Of a stretch of 59,953 bases of DNA, positions 48,966 through 59,885 are shown one piece after another. Position 1 is the stretch's first letter. The number at the start of each line of letters is the position of its first letter. The stretch comes from Mesaphorura yosii (Eukaryota > Arthropoda > Collembola > Poduromorpha > Tullbergiidae): the NCBI GenBank assembly GCA_009869945.1, contig WIXG01000420.1:1-59953 (forward strand), in the 5' to 3' direction. Both the position numbers and the translations under genes were made by a program. Under the pieces are notes generated by a model that saw only the letters and a program-made list of their open reading frames with translations, did not search any database and had not been told where the DNA came from.

Positions 48966-49786
48966 TCACCGAGAGGAGCAGCATCTTCTTGATCTCGCGT
49001 TCGCTTCCATTCGAACAGCCACGCCGAATATCATCATTGAGACCGCTGACGACGGACTGAAGATTGGGACGACTTGTGCACACATCGTCGCGTTGAACGA
49101 GTTGCAGACGAGGCTCACGGCTCTGTAACGCTTCGTGACCGCCTGCCACGACTCCAACTCAGGGCCGCCCGACTCTGAAGTATTTTCGGTTTCGAGTCTC
49201 TCGGCGTACTGGTGAGAAAGTGGTACACAGTACACAAACGCCAAAATCAGGATGACAAAGAACAAGATGAGCGCACAAGAACAGGCTACGTGCACGACGT
49301 GTGCAGACGAACGAGGCCACGTCGCGTCGCGCAGCCCTATCACGACCTCAGAAGCGACCACCATCGCCACCATCACGGCCGAGATGAGCGCCCCCTTTTG
49401 GAAATACTCAAAGTACTTGGGTCTTTTCGTCGCCGCCGGCGAAAATAGGCTCGACATCCTGCTTGCAGACAGCAGCAGCAAAGGAACATGAGATCGTGGC
49501 TCCGCCGCCAAAAATTCACGATCCACGAGAATAAGAGACCGCCCATAGGCAGCATGAGGTTAGACATGAGTCTCAGGGTCTGGAGAAGAAAGCGCGTTGG
49601 CTGGCGACCGTTCCCGCTTGTACGTAACCCTGAACGGGGTCCGAGACAGGAAAAAAAGAAGGCTTCCACCTGAAGCGTGGTGTATGTGACTGGATTCCAG
49701 TCGACGGCAAACTTTCCCAGGCGACTTGCCCAGGTAACTCTCAATGACTCTCTCTCAGCTCCGTTTGTGCGACCATTATGTCCCAA
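48966..49786 (-). pseudogene. Decayed gustatory-receptor-like gene
   Basis: Two frames on the minus strand cover pieces of a seven-helix receptor. The upstream piece (49373-49786) encodes an N-terminal cytosolic part and two helices; the next (48966-49526) encodes helices and KRYRAVSLVCNSFN, which corresponds to YRKLSVICNHFN of the intact receptor at 34.2 kb. A frameshift between them near 49.4-49.5 kb, a late frameshift after VSMMIFGVAVRM, and the missing C-terminal helices show that it is broken. Confidence 0.6.
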
Positions 49787-50914
49787 ATGTTTTTAAATTG
49801 AACCCTTACACTTTGCACAAGGATTTACAAATAGAAGCTTGTCAGTGGCCCAAGCCGAAGAAACAAAATGATGGAACTTGGATCTGAAATTCCGTCCTTT
49901 TTTTGGCTTCATGATGGAAGATTTAAATTTTAGATTCAAATTAACATGTGGTGGGGTACAACAATTAACTTTCTGTGCTGAGAAAGAATCGTCGATTGGT
50001 TTTGTTTTGTTTGTTACTCTCGTCATTTTATTTGAACTTGCTGTTCCTCCTCGCATTGCGGCACAATAATTCTGACTTGATTTTGCTAAAATTCATTATA
50101 GTTATCAAGACCAATGATTCATGTTCAAAATATTGATTTATGATGACCAATTAGAATTATGCGGCATCGCGCATATTCGTGAAGTCGGCTATCAGGAGGA
50201 GATATTTAGCACCTGGCGAATATTTTGCACACGGCGATGAAATGGTTCATTCATTCAGTCATGATGGACTGTCACCGATAAGCGAAGGCAGAATCATGAA
50301 GCACATTCCATTGCTCACAAACATGTTGTCGCCTGTAGGACTCTGCAGACTAGTCACTGGATAAACAGTGAATGATGACTGCGTACGCAAACAGCACTTG
50401 CGAATACTCAAGCCTTATCTTTGCACCAGAAACAATATCGCGCTCACTCTGCAGCTTGTGCACGTCGACTTTCATTCGTGAACTATTTGTGAGTTTGTGA
50501 GCAAACGACCAGAATTTTATCCGTTGCATTAGCATTGTCACAAATACAACTCCGTAACGGTCAACCGCATTTTCGTTGAGCACTTGGCGTGACGTGACTT
50601 CATTTTGCCAAAATGGGTGCGGCACATGAGGAGCAGCAGCTCAAATGAGTTATGCTGTTTGTGACAAGATTCATTTGAATTTCGCAATCTCATTTCTGGG
50701 ATCCTGATACCGTACGTCGGAGTCATCTCTGCAAAAGTACGAGGATCTCCTCATGTTGCCATGACGTCACCACCGTCACTATCACTGTCACTGTGACGTC
50801 ACCGTTTTGCGCAGTGTACCTCGTCCCCAGACTCCGCTCAGTGCTGCCTCCTTTGCATTTGATGATTTATTCTTTAATCTTTATTCAATAAAACATAAAC
50901 TTTTCTCGCACTAA
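49787..50914. other. Intergenic region
   Basis: Mostly AT-rich. Minus-strand open frames at 50350-50726 lack features. There is a CACTGTCACTGTGACGTCAC patch near 50784-50805 with CRE-like TGACGTCA words. Confidence 0.35.
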
Positions 50915-53900
50915 TTAGCGTCCCACTTCCGATCCGGGTCCCGCGTTTCTGGTCTGACGTGCCGCGCCTTTGCGCTCGCACCTCGCAAAGTACCTGTCAC
51001 TCGCCGCCTGGGACTCCTTTGTGTGGCGGTGCGGGAACTTCTCCATCGGATACGGGTCGGGCTTCCCGAAACGCGTCGCCGCCTCACGCGCAATCAAGAT
51101 CGTGGTCTTCTCAAACGCTCGCGCTTCGGCCGGAGTGTTGTACCGGCGAAGAACTGTCGTGGTGCACGGTCCGTACGTTTCTCGCGTGCTGCGGGCCCTC
51201 GCTTGCGTTTCGGCCCGGATGCTTTGATCCGCCGCGTTGGTCCCGCGAGCACTTGTTCCGATCTTGAGTGCTCCGCCGCTGGCCGGAAGAATTGCGTAGA
51301 CGTGGCTTTGTTGTCCAGCGTACGAGTTGCAGTTTCGGTGGACAGGCGGCGGTCCGCTGCCACTCCCGCTTCCGGAGCTGCCGCCACCGGACCTACGCCC
51401 TCCGGAAGCTGCGCCCACCACAGTCGAAGCCGCGAAACTGCGTTCCCAGACCCCAGTCCTCACCTGCCCCTGGGCCATATTGGGGCACATTATCACCCCG
51501 CCATAAACCCGGTAATTTTTCAAGTAGTCGTCGACGGGCTCTTGGTCGGCCTCATTTCCTTCCTTGTCCTTCTTCCCCCCACGCAACTCGCTCAGAGTCT
51601 TCAAGTAGCAACTCCGCTGGTGCTCGGTGACTTTGGCCGAGGCGAACGTTGCCGGCACCCAATTGCAGCACGGGACGCCAGTCTTACCGCCCTTGGCGCA
51701 GTTGGCGCACTCCACGCCCTCCGAACCCGCCCCGTCCGATCTCAGTGGCATGCCAAGCTGAACGTGAAGTGCGTTGCAGATCCGCCTGTACTTTCGCTTG
51801 ACACCATTCTCCACGGCGACTGCCAACGCCGCCCGAGCCCGTCCGTTCCCGCTCAAAAAGGAGTACAAATGCGACCGCACTTCTGCCACCTCGCAGTGAA
51901 AGTCTTCGCAAAGGCGCTTCTCGACATTTTCAAGCACTTTTCGTTCAGCCGCCCGCAGCTCGTCCTGGATCTTGTTCCTTGCCTCGTACAGGTTTGAGAC
52001 TCGGCTTGCAGTCACGCCCTGAGCTCGCAGACAGTCGCTCAGGCACTCTTCCACCCTCGTCTCCGTGTATATCGGGAACGAAGTGACGCACGACCTGAGC
52101 TTGTCGAGCACTGCCGGCACGCCGAGGTCTGCCCCGCGCTCGAGCTCCTCGCTCTTCCTCACGTAAGACTGGAGCAGGGTGCAGCAGACTGACATCTTCA
52201 TCAGCTCCTTGATCCGGAGCAGGACCGGAAAGTGGAGACCCACCTCGCCGTAATTTTCACTCATCGCCTTCGCGAACCCCGTCTCCGCTGTCTCATCGTC
52301 GTCCTCGGAGTCGTCAACGAGGCGCCCTGTGATCGGGTCGCGAGTCAGCCGCTTGGTGAAGACGCCCACCTTCACGTCGCCCACCTCGAAGCGCTGCACG
52401 TCGCCCTTCATCGCCGGCACATCGTACGTGACGTCCGTGACATCGATCCAGAAGCGGTGCGCCACTTCCTTCGGCTCCAGCCTCTCCAGCCGCTTCCTCT
52501 CAGAGGGACTCGCCAGGGCTTGGCGGAGCCCGGCCGGAAGAGTGGCCAGGATCCCCGCACTCGCGCTCTTGTAAACGAAGGGCGGTTGGCTGCTGACTTC
52601 AGTGCCCGTGGTGAGCTCCTTGAGGAGCAGGTCGGCGTGCAAAAGCGTGGCCAAGTAGCTGGACCCGCAGAGCTGGGCCCGTGGTTCAAACCGAGCCTCC
52701 TGGAACGGATGTGAGCGCATGGGCACCTGCAGACCGTCGCTTGGCGGGTCGGGCTCCTCCAGCGTAAACCACGCACCGTGCAGACGTCTCGAGAAGACTT
52801 GGCGGACGTCGGTCCCGTCGAACAGCGGAGGGTAGGCAGGTCCCGGTAGAAATTCCAACATTCTCCAGCTGGGCTTGGCGAGGAGCAGCTTGATCTCGGC
52901 CGTCCGCTCGTTCACCTCGACGCCGTAGAAGCGGGAGTACGCCTCACCCGCAAAGTGAAGCTCCGAGGCGGCGTCGTGCCAGCCCTCTGCCGTCCTGCCC
53001 AGCACTTCCCAGCCCATGAGCCCCGCCACGTCGTCCATGCTCCAGCCTCGGGCCGCCAACAGTGAAGCCATGCTTCGCTCGCGAGCTGTGGCAAAGTCGC
53101 CAACCACGCCGTCGCCCGCGTCCTGCAGCCACCCGTTCCAAACCCCCTCAAGCGCAAAGTACTCGTAAATGTGGCTCGGCAAGTCCCGACTGTCTCCCCC
53201 GTCGCCCCTGAGTTTGGTGGCCAGGAATGCGGAGAGGTGCTGCTGCCCGATGAAGTTCAAGAAGGTGCAGTCCAACGCGGAGTACATCCGGCTCGTCTGC
53301 ACGGGTACAAGCGTGCGCAAGGCGATGCTCTCCCGCAGCAGCGAAGCGTAAAACTCTGACAAGTCGAGTTGGTGCAGCGTCTTGGACTGCCGCAGCTGCC
53401 CGCCACGGGTCGCCACAGCTCGACCGGCTCCCTCGGCGCCCCTCTGCTCCGCAATTTGCTGGGAAGCGACCCAGTTCGCCTTGAGGAGCATAGAGAAGAG
53501 CAATCGCTGGACGTAGGCGAGCATGTACGGCGTGGAATTCTTTCTCGTGGCCTGGTACACCAGGATGGCGATGTCGTGCAGCAATTTGTGGAAGGCGTAA
53601 GTGTCCGCCGCCCGCCCGCCCGCAGTCTCCATGGCCCTCAGCATATAGGACATGGCCATGAGCAACGCCCCGACCTTGCTCGTCCCGTCCACGTCCGCCA
53701 TGACCAGATCCAGGTACGAGTACGCAGTTTCCATCTCGCTCTCGTGCTCCCCAGTCGCGTACCGACTCAGTGAGACTTCCCCCAGGCGGATGATCTTCAG
53801 GGAGTCAATCCCGGCCAACTGGTGTCGAAACTCACAGACGGCTGCGGGGTGCGTGGCGGTGAGCAGCTCCTCGAATTCTTCTGCGTGGATAGGCTTCTTC

Positions 53901-55813
53901 GCTTCAGCGGCGCGCTTCAGTCGAGCCAGCTCCTTGTTGACGCCCTCCAGCACGGCGCGCCTGTGCAGGGTCGGGTTGCCGCCGAGGAGGGCAGCCGCAG
54001 CCGCCGTGCCACCCATCGGAGACTCGTGCAATGCTTGCATGCACTCGGCCAGGAGTGAAGGGGCGAGTGCCGCCTTGAGAAGGTGCAGGGCGGCGGCATA
54101 CGGTCCGGGGCAGTGTCGCAGTTCCAGCTTGCCGTTGTTAGTCTTTTCCCGCCACACTCGCGTGGCTGCTTCTTGGCCGCACTGGAAGCGAAGCACGTCG
54201 CTCAGCCCGGAAAGTTCTTCCTTGCCGTACAGAACGGCCGTGATCACTTGGGTCGCTGCGGACTCGAGCAGTATCCGGGTCTCTTCGGGCGGGCTTTGCT
54301 CCCCGCGTGCGCTCTCCAACACGTGCACAGCACCCAGGAGCTGCCGGAACTCGAGTCCCGTCTTGCATTGCGCAGCCAGACGGCCCAGCATCAGTGCGTG
54401 GGTGGCCGGGTGGTCGAGGAGCTGCTGCGGGTGCGCCAGCCACAATCTTTTGGCGGCCACGACGAACATTGGTGCGGGAAGGTGCTGCAGGAGGCAGTCG
54501 ATCGCTCGGTGTACGTCGGAGGAGAGAGAGTGGCGGAGATAAGCAGCCAAGTACAACCACCGAACTTGGTCCTCGTCCTTGAACTCGGTCGCGAGGGCCG
54601 TCAGTTTGTCAAACTTCTTCAGTTTCCAAAGCAGGGCAATTGCGACGCGGTGGAACCCATGCTGCCGGGCCAAGACGTGAGCAATTTTCTCCAGGTCGCA
54701 GCTGCCGTGGATGAAGCACGAGTACGCGCTGACCAAGTCGCCAAACTCCAACAGAAACCGCATCCCCAGCGGAAGCCAGACGTCCTCCTTGCTCAGGAGC
54801 TGCTGCACCTTTGCGAGGAACACCGCCGCGGCTGGGTAGCACAAGTCCAGCATGTCGTTCGCCAGTTGGCCCCACGACAGCGCTTGTTCCTCTTCGCCAA
54901 TCCCAGTCGCGGTCGCTTGCGCTTGTACGTAGGCCACGAGACCGAAGACCGAGTTCAGCAACGATCTTGGTTCCAAAGCCTTGGTTCGGCTCGCTTCGAC
55001 CTGATCCACAATCTGGCGCAGAATGTCACCGAGGCCACGTCCGCCCCGACCGCCGTGTGCCCACACCACCCACTTGCAGGTGGCGCCAGGCAACTGCCTA
55101 GACCTTCGAATTTTATGACCGAATCCGCCGTCGGGAGCCTGCAGGAACACAGCGCGCACTTGCTCCACCGCCCAGGCCAAGCCAGCCCATGCCTCGTCCA
55201 GCAGGAGTGGGTCAGCGTCGGATTGCAGTTCGAAGGGCGGTTCATCGAAGGCGTCCCCAAACGCTTGTGCGAGGAAGGCGAAGAGGGAGGGCTCGCTACC
55301 CTCCTCCAGCGAAAACATGTCCAGATAAGGGCCGACAGCGGTGCGCGCGTGCTCCTCGTTGTCCAGGAAGCTGGTCAGGCATATGTGGCACTCGGCCGTC
55401 ACGCTCTCCCTTGTGTGAGGAATGGGAGGGACCTGGCGCAGGACGGCCGAGTAGAGTTCAAAGAAACCGTCCTGCAGCCGGAAGTCGGCCGCCTCTGCTC
55501 GGAACTTCCCAAGCATCTTGCGAAATTCGTCCGAGAACTTGTCACCCCCAGCCAAGCTCCGTTTCGCCGCCGTCTCCGCCTCGAAGCCGTGTCCGTCCTC
55601 CGCCCGCTGCGTGTCGTAGCGCCCTCGCTCCTCGTCGTCACTGAGTGTGCGATAGGCCTCGTTGAGTTGTTGGCAGATGCGCAGGTCGCCGCCTTTGTCC
55701 GTGTGGAATTCGAGTTGCTTGCGGTAGTACGCCTTGCGCAGTTCGTCGCGGGTGCAACCGGCAGACACGCCGAGCAGGCGGTAGTGGTCGTTCAGGGCGC
55801 CCGCAGACGCCAT
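50915..55813 (-). CDS. Giant intronless protein: degenerate J-domain plus GIY-YIG-like domain
   Basis: One uninterrupted frame encodes 1,632 residues, GC-rich unlike its neighbours. Residues 7-70 form a DnaJ J-domain (HYRLLGVSAGCTRDELRKAY), but the essential HPD motif reads HTD, so Hsp70 stimulation is doubtful. A long, mostly helical and leucine-rich region follows with no repeat I can name; it holds a CHIC pair near 143-146. A cysteine cluster near residue 1420 (CANC...PCCNW...H...C) may bind zinc. The C-terminus (about 1525-1615) looks like a GIY-YIG nuclease of the T5orf172/MUG113 kind: HVYAILPASGGALKIGTS, then an Arg-rich helix and an EKTTILIAREA segment. I know no protein with this architecture. 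Alternatives are a domesticated mobile-element protein or a lineage-specific family. The start is the first Met, just before the J-domain. Confidence 0.75.
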   Translation of the reverse strand: MASAGALNDHYRLLGVSAGCTRDELRKAYYRKQLEFHTDKGGDLRICQQLNEAYRTLSDDEERGRYDTQRAEDGHGFEAETAAKRSLAGGDKFSDEFRKMLGKFRAEAADFRLQDGFFELYSAVLRQVPPIPHTRESVTAECHICLTSFLDNEEHARTAVGPYLDMFSLEEGSEPSLFAFLAQAFGDAFDEPPFELQSDADPLLLDEAWAGLAWAVEQVRAVFLQAPDGGFGHKIRRSRQLPGATCKWVVWAHGGRGGRGLGDILRQIVDQVEASRTKALEPRSLLNSVFGLVAYVQAQATATGIGEEEQALSWGQLANDMLDLCYPAAAVFLAKVQQLLSKEDVWLPLGMRFLLEFGDLVSAYSCFIHGSCDLEKIAHVLARQHGFHRVAIALLWKLKKFDKLTALATEFKDEDQVRWLYLAAYLRHSLSSDVHRAIDCLLQHLPAPMFVVAAKRLWLAHPQQLLDHPATHALMLGRLAAQCKTGLEFRQLLGAVHVLESARGEQSPPEETRILLESAATQVITAVLYGKEELSGLSDVLRFQCGQEAATRVWREKTNNGKLELRHCPGPYAAALHLLKAALAPSLLAECMQALHESPMGGTAAAAALLGGNPTLHRRAVLEGVNKELARLKRAAEAKKPIHAEEFEELLTATHPAAVCEFRHQLAGIDSLKIIRLGEVSLSRYATGEHESEMETAYSYLDLVMADVDGTSKVGALLMAMSYMLRAMETAGGRAADTYAFHKLLHDIAILVYQATRKNSTPYMLAYVQRLLFSMLLKANWVASQQIAEQRGAEGAGRAVATRGGQLRQSKTLHQLDLSEFYASLLRESIALRTLVPVQTSRMYSALDCTFLNFIGQQHLSAFLATKLRGDGGDSRDLPSHIYEYFALEGVWNGWLQDAGDGVVGDFATARERSMASLLAARGWSMDDVAGLMGWEVLGRTAEGWHDAASELHFAGEAYSRFYGVEVNERTAEIKLLLAKPSWRMLEFLPGPAYPPLFDGTDVRQVFSRRLHGAWFTLEEPDPPSDGLQVPMRSHPFQEARFEPRAQLCGSSYLATLLHADLLLKELTTGTEVSSQPPFVYKSASAGILATLPAGLRQALASPSERKRLERLEPKEVAHRFWIDVTDVTYDVPAMKGDVQRFEVGDVKVGVFTKRLTRDPITGRLVDDSEDDDETAETGFAKAMSENYGEVGLHFPVLLRIKELMKMSVCCTLLQSYVRKSEELERGADLGVPAVLDKLRSCVTSFPIYTETRVEECLSDCLRAQGVTASRVSNLYEARNKIQDELRAAERKVLENVEKRLCEDFHCEVAEVRSHLYSFLSGNGRARAALAVAVENGVKRKYRRICNALHVQLGMPLRSDGAGSEGVECANCAKGGKTGVPCCNWVPATFASAKVTEHQRSCYLKTLSELRGGKKDKEGNEADQEPVDDYLKNYRVYGGVIMCPNMAQGQVRTGVWERSFAASTVVGAASGGRRSGGGSSGSGSGSGPPPVHRNCNSYAGQQSHVYAILPASGGALKIGTSARGTNAADQSIRAETQARARSTRETYGPCTTTVLRRYNTPAEARAFEKTTILIAREAATRFGKPDPYPMEKFPHRHTKESQAASDRYFARCERKGAARQTRNAGPGSEVGR

Positions 55814-56202
55814 TCCTTCTTCGGAAGCTGTGAAATTCTAAGGAAGTCTTGGAAGACCCGAGAAGCAGGGGCGAGGAGTGGCTTTTGTAATTCCTTTTCC
55901 CTTCGTAACCGCGCGATGCGATGAGTCACTGACCTCTGCAGGCAATGACTAACTTCAACATCTCAACTCGATTTGTGGACCTGAATCCAAACAACGAACC
56001 GAGACTTTGTTGCGGTGATCCGTCAAAGTTCAGCACAATCCAGTTCCGACTCCAACACACAGATTTCTTTGCGGTGTAAAAAACTGTGTAACCGTGTAGT
56101 TGTTCCGAGTTGCCAATTGCAAATGAAATGAATGAGAGAATGAGGGTGAGTCAACTTCCTGAGCCTGAGTCCGAGCGTTATCAGCTTTCGCACTTAAAGG
56201 CT
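55814..56202. other. Upstream region of the giant gene
   Basis: No gene that I can support. A short CCTGAGCCTGAGTCCGAG run near 56159-56176 recalls the hexamers of the transposon at 13.4 kb. Confidence 0.35.
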
Positions 56203-56462
56203 GGTATTCAGTCAATGCGAAACAGTGTTTTATGTGCGAAATGAACCCATGCGAAAGCTTCGCCGTACATTTCGTTTTGGTTGTACTCACTTAAAATATT
56301 TCACACAGCGGAAAACGACTTCTTTCCGTGGCGGATGCACGAAATGCAACCATCTTCGAAATTTTCGCGCCGCCATTTTCGTTTCGCAACCATTTTCACG
56401 TTCGCTGTGCAGTTCGTTTTTCACGAGCATTTCGCAACACTTGTTTCGCAATCACTGAATAC
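56203..56462. mobile_element. 260-bp TIR element (MITE)
   Basis: The left end (56203-56224) and right end (56441-56462) are inverted repeats that match at 19 of 22 positions, beginning GTATTCAGT and containing TTGCGAAACA. The interior is full of the words GCGAAA and TTCGC in both orientations, a typical subterminal repeat pattern. No target-site duplication is clear and there is no coding capacity. Confidence 0.6.
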
Positions 56463-57077
56463 TTAGCTTAATTCCTCTTATGAGTTCTATCAGCCCGTCC
56501 TGCACAAGTGACGATTTTGCGTTGAAATGGGCAACGATTCATACTGAGAAAGCATTGAAACGATAGTACTTATTTCTGGTTACATCGTCGACGCCGAAAG
56601 GGCATCGATTTTATTGGCGTTGTAAAATTGTTGTTGATTTGGTATCCAACTCGTACCAAGTAGAAGGTACCTGACTAACGACCGATTCGGCACCACCTGA
56701 CTGGTACTGAAGTAATAGCGTACGATCGCTACCAAGATCACTGCACCTGACCAATGCTGAAGTTGTATTGAAAAGACAACGGCAAAACATCGTGCATTTC
56801 GCGTACTATTTCCATACTGATTCAATGCCTATTATATGGTGGCATGACATTTGTTTTCTCTCTGGTGTTTGTTGCAATCTGGGTACTGATTCAGCACAAA
56901 TTGGGTGCTGATTTTTCGTTACCGGCGAGAATTCGCCATCTTTCTTATGAGTGCATGCCTCGGACAAATCAGTGCTCTTCTCGCGTACATTTCAGTCATT
57001 CATTTTCTATTAGCGTGATAATAAAGACATGAACATGACTCTTAAAAAGTTCTCAGTGGTATTTTTCCAGTTGATAA
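56463..57077. repeat. Left flank of transposase remnant with GGTAC-type repeats
   Basis: Words such as GGTACCTGA, GGTACTGAAG and GGTACTGATTCAGCAC recur here, and related ones appear again at 57.98-58.15 kb on the other side of the transposase fragment. This looks like the subterminal repeat region of one transposon. Confidence 0.4.
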
Positions 57078-57900
57078 CTCAATAGAAGTGGTTCCTAGTA
57101 AATGGTTGTCGCCTGATCACAAGAAATGCCAATTTCCGGCATCGCTTCCAAAGGGATTTCGAAAATTGCAAAGTTATTTCAACTCGGCTCCAGCCCCAGA
57201 GTGGCCAATTTGGGACGTGTACGAACATTTTATCTTATTCCATACAGCAATGTATATATTTGTTTCTTCTGGGGCGAACGATCCTAGTTGGGTTATTTGT
57301 GCTGAAATGTTACTTCAACGATTTGTCGAACGATTTCCCACACTATACTACAAAGAAATATTGGTCTATAACATGCACAGTCTATTACATTTAGCAGGTG
57401 AAGTACGTATTCACGGTGCCTTGGATAATTTTAGTGCTTTCCCATTTGAGAATTTTATGCAGCACTTAAAACGAATGATCCGCGCGAATTCTCTGCATTT
57501 GAGCCAAATTGCGCGACGAGTGTCAGAACTCAACAGTTATCAAGCATTTGATACTGAGCAAAAAGTTCCAAGTGAATTTAGCTGGCAAATTAAACCTGGA
57601 AATTGTGTTTTGTCCAAGTCAGGCGAAGTGGGGGTGGTCGATTTTGCCAATGGTTCCCTTGTGGTTAAATACTTTAAAACGGTTAAGCCAGTTAAGTCAT
57701 ATCCTATTGACAGTTCAAAATTAGCAATATGTACAGTTTCCGATCTTGGTCCTTTTACCAAAAACTATGTATCCTTTTACCGAAATCGCAAGCTTATTTC
57801 TGCATTCCTCTGTGTAACTCGTAGCTATTATTGTTTGCTATACTCCATATTTAATGCCCAAAAGTATCTATCTATATTTATAGTAATTATCTGTAATTAG
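57078..57900 (+). mobile_element. Transposase-derived fragment (C-terminal part)
   Basis: The frame begins at a plausible splice acceptor (CAATAG|AA near 57081) and runs 270 residues. EVVPSKWL, the central VYEHFILFHTAMYIFVS, and VYNMHSLLHLAGEVRIHGAL followed by DNFSAFPFENFMQHLKRMIR are the hallmark blocks of the C-terminal region of a widespread family of animal transposase-domain proteins, often linked with CACTA/EnSpm-like elements. The N-terminal nuclease part is missing from the window's open frames, so it is a fragment or needs upstream exons not seen. The last 40 residues look like read-through of non-coding sequence. Confidence 0.55.
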
Positions 57901-58598
57901 TAATGAAATTAATTCTATCAATAAAAAATAGGTGCGTAATAAATGAATTGGTCCTAAGTTCAGAGCTAATCGGTAAATTGCTTGCACTGATTCGGTATTG
58001 ATTCAGTGTTTTGAAATGGTACATTTCAGGTACCGTCATTCTAGGCTTTCATCGGTACCTGCAAGATTCAGTTTTATCAGCACCGAAATGGCACCAATAA
58101 GTGAGTAACGCTGATTTCCATGTTGCGTGTCGGTACCGTACCAGCATTACACAGGCGACCAATTTAACACAGAAGTGGTAGCATTTTTTCGCTGCCATCT
58201 TGGTACTGACTGTGTCGGTCGGGAGGCTTATACTAGAACTTTGTGTGCGGCAAGGAGCTCACACTCTCGCATTCTCCTCCAGCAACAGCGTACTACTACT
58301 CAGGAACTATAATTGTTAGCGTGCTACATACGTAATATTGTAAATCAAATCTTCCAATACTTACAATTACAATCCAGTTGTCAATTTATTTCCCAAACCG
58401 GAGTTGTGCCACGGAACTCAAGAGCACGTATAAAGTTAATTAGCACATATGCCTTATGCTAATTACCTTATGTAGAAATGTCCATCAGTAGTGTTACCAC
58501 TGAAGGAGCCCAGTGAAAACAGAGATGGTGTCCTCTCCACCGATTCCTTTCAGTTACTTAGTGCGCACTTAATCGAGATGCCGCCGATCCTAGGTTCC
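57901..58598. repeat. Right flank of transposase remnant
   Basis: It contains GGTATTGATTCAGTG, CAGGTACCG and CGGTACCTG words matching those left of the transposase fragment. Beyond 58.2 kb I see nothing further. Confidence 0.4.
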
Positions 58599-59885
58599 CT
58601 AAGTGCTTATCAAAAGTGCACAAATGTTCTGGGCGACCATGCTTAGGATCACGCTCACCGTTGACTTCTCCAGGAATCCAAACACGGAGACATGCAGACG
58701 GAACGATGCACACTTTTTGCAAGAATACAACACCTTCATTGTGTACACGTCCACCCTGCGCGCTCTTCCCTTACCGTACTGTATTTGTGCAAACCTGGCA
58801 GCCGTCGCATTCAACCTTGACCCATAATCCAGGAATCCCCAAAGCAAAGCCATGAAGAACACGAAGGCAGATGAGCTTGCGATCTTCATAATGGGCTCAT
58901 CGCACCGAACCACCAGCGGAAAAGCAAAAATGCAGATTGCTGACATACTCGTCACAATTGCGGGCCACACATCCTTCGAGAAGGATTTGTCCAACTCCTG
59001 GTCTAGAATTTGGAGTCCCCGAAAAATCTTCACCTTTTCCATCACAGGTTCCTCTTCGTCCTCTAGCATATGATCGAAGAGCGCCTGCGAGAAGACAATG
59101 TTCTCAGAGATGGTAGCCACAAGAGTCTGGATGGCCGATCCTTGGAAGGCGATCCACATGGACTGGAGCAAGGCAGCGAGGAGAAACAGAAGCGGGTCCT
59201 CAAGAAGCCATGTGTACGGGGGCTTCGAACCGTGACCCCAACAGACGGGCAGCGCATCTGAGAAAACATGAAACTCGCACTTGGCGATGAAGCAGAAAAC
59301 AGTTGCGATACTACCCCCAACCACGAGCCCGAAGCACACCAATCGGTTGATCCTTGAGAACATGATTTCACCTTTCCAAATCATTGAGTTCTTCAAAGTT
59401 TGTGGCATACCCGCGACGATTCGAGTCCAGAATCTGACGAGTCCATTGATGAAAGCGACGAGTGCATGTCTCCGGTACGAAACATATGCATGGAAGAAGA
59501 TCGACCAGTAAGCTGTCGACACAATCATCAAGTGATACATGTAAAACATGTCGTGCAGGTGAAAACCGTCGCGGACCGTGATACGGATCAGAATGCCCGC
59601 CAAAATGTTTACGACCACGGTGTTGGTGCCTAGTGTCGTTAGCCAACGTCTGACGAGCCATTTGTTGGTCAGAATCTTGGCTTTGAATGATGTCTCGTCC
59701 CAGTAAATTGGGATCACGCCTAAAATGCATCCGGAGTTGAGTAGCAGTTTTAATGTGCCGCTCAGATGTGTGTGCTGCTCTCTGTCGATCGCGAGTCCTG
59801 TCTCAAGACTCCCGGTGGCGGTGGAGCGCCTTGGCACTATGGGACAGGGTGGGGTAAAAAATGGAATAAATTCAAAATGGTGCAA
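58599..59885 (-). CDS. Gustatory-receptor-like seven-helix chemoreceptor
   Basis: A single-exon frame of up to 428 residues with hydrophobic segments near 83-103, 113-133, 180-203, 230-250, 305-325, 333-352 and 408-427. The end, GFLEKSTVSVILSMVAQNICALLIS, parallels that of the receptor at 4.2 kb (TTFVVLTSTVVLQNIVSLL), so these two belong together. The real start may be near residue 42 (LSGTLKLLLNSGCILGV, a usual N-terminal pattern) or in an upstream exon; the first 30 residues look unlike the family. The cytosolic loop LEDEEEPVMEKVKIFRG near 273-290 is highly charged. The ligand is unknown. Confidence 0.7.
   Translation of the reverse strand: MHHFEFIPFFTPPCPIVPRRSTATGSLETGLAIDREQHTHLSGTLKLLLNSGCILGVIPIYWDETSFKAKILTNKWLVRRWLTTLGTNTVVVNILAGILIRITVRDGFHLHDMFYMYHLMIVSTAYWSIFFHAYVSYRRHALVAFINGLVRFWTRIVAGMPQTLKNSMIWKGEIMFSRINRLVCFGLVVGGSIATVFCFIAKCEFHVFSDALPVCWGHGSKPPYTWLLEDPLLFLLAALLQSMWIAFQGSAIQTLVATISENIVFSQALFDHMLEDEEEPVMEKVKIFRGLQILDQELDKSFSKDVWPAIVTSMSAICIFAFPLVVRCDEPIMKIASSSAFVFFMALLWGFLDYGSRLNATAARFAQIQYGKGRARRVDVYTMKVLYSCKKCASFRLHVSVFGFLEKSTVSVILSMVAQNICALLIST

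Noticed and set aside
54083..55924. 613-codon plus-strand open frame antisense to the giant gene
   Set aside because: It mirrors the GC-rich coding strand, has no domain or plausible composition, and such shadows are expected in GC-rich genes.
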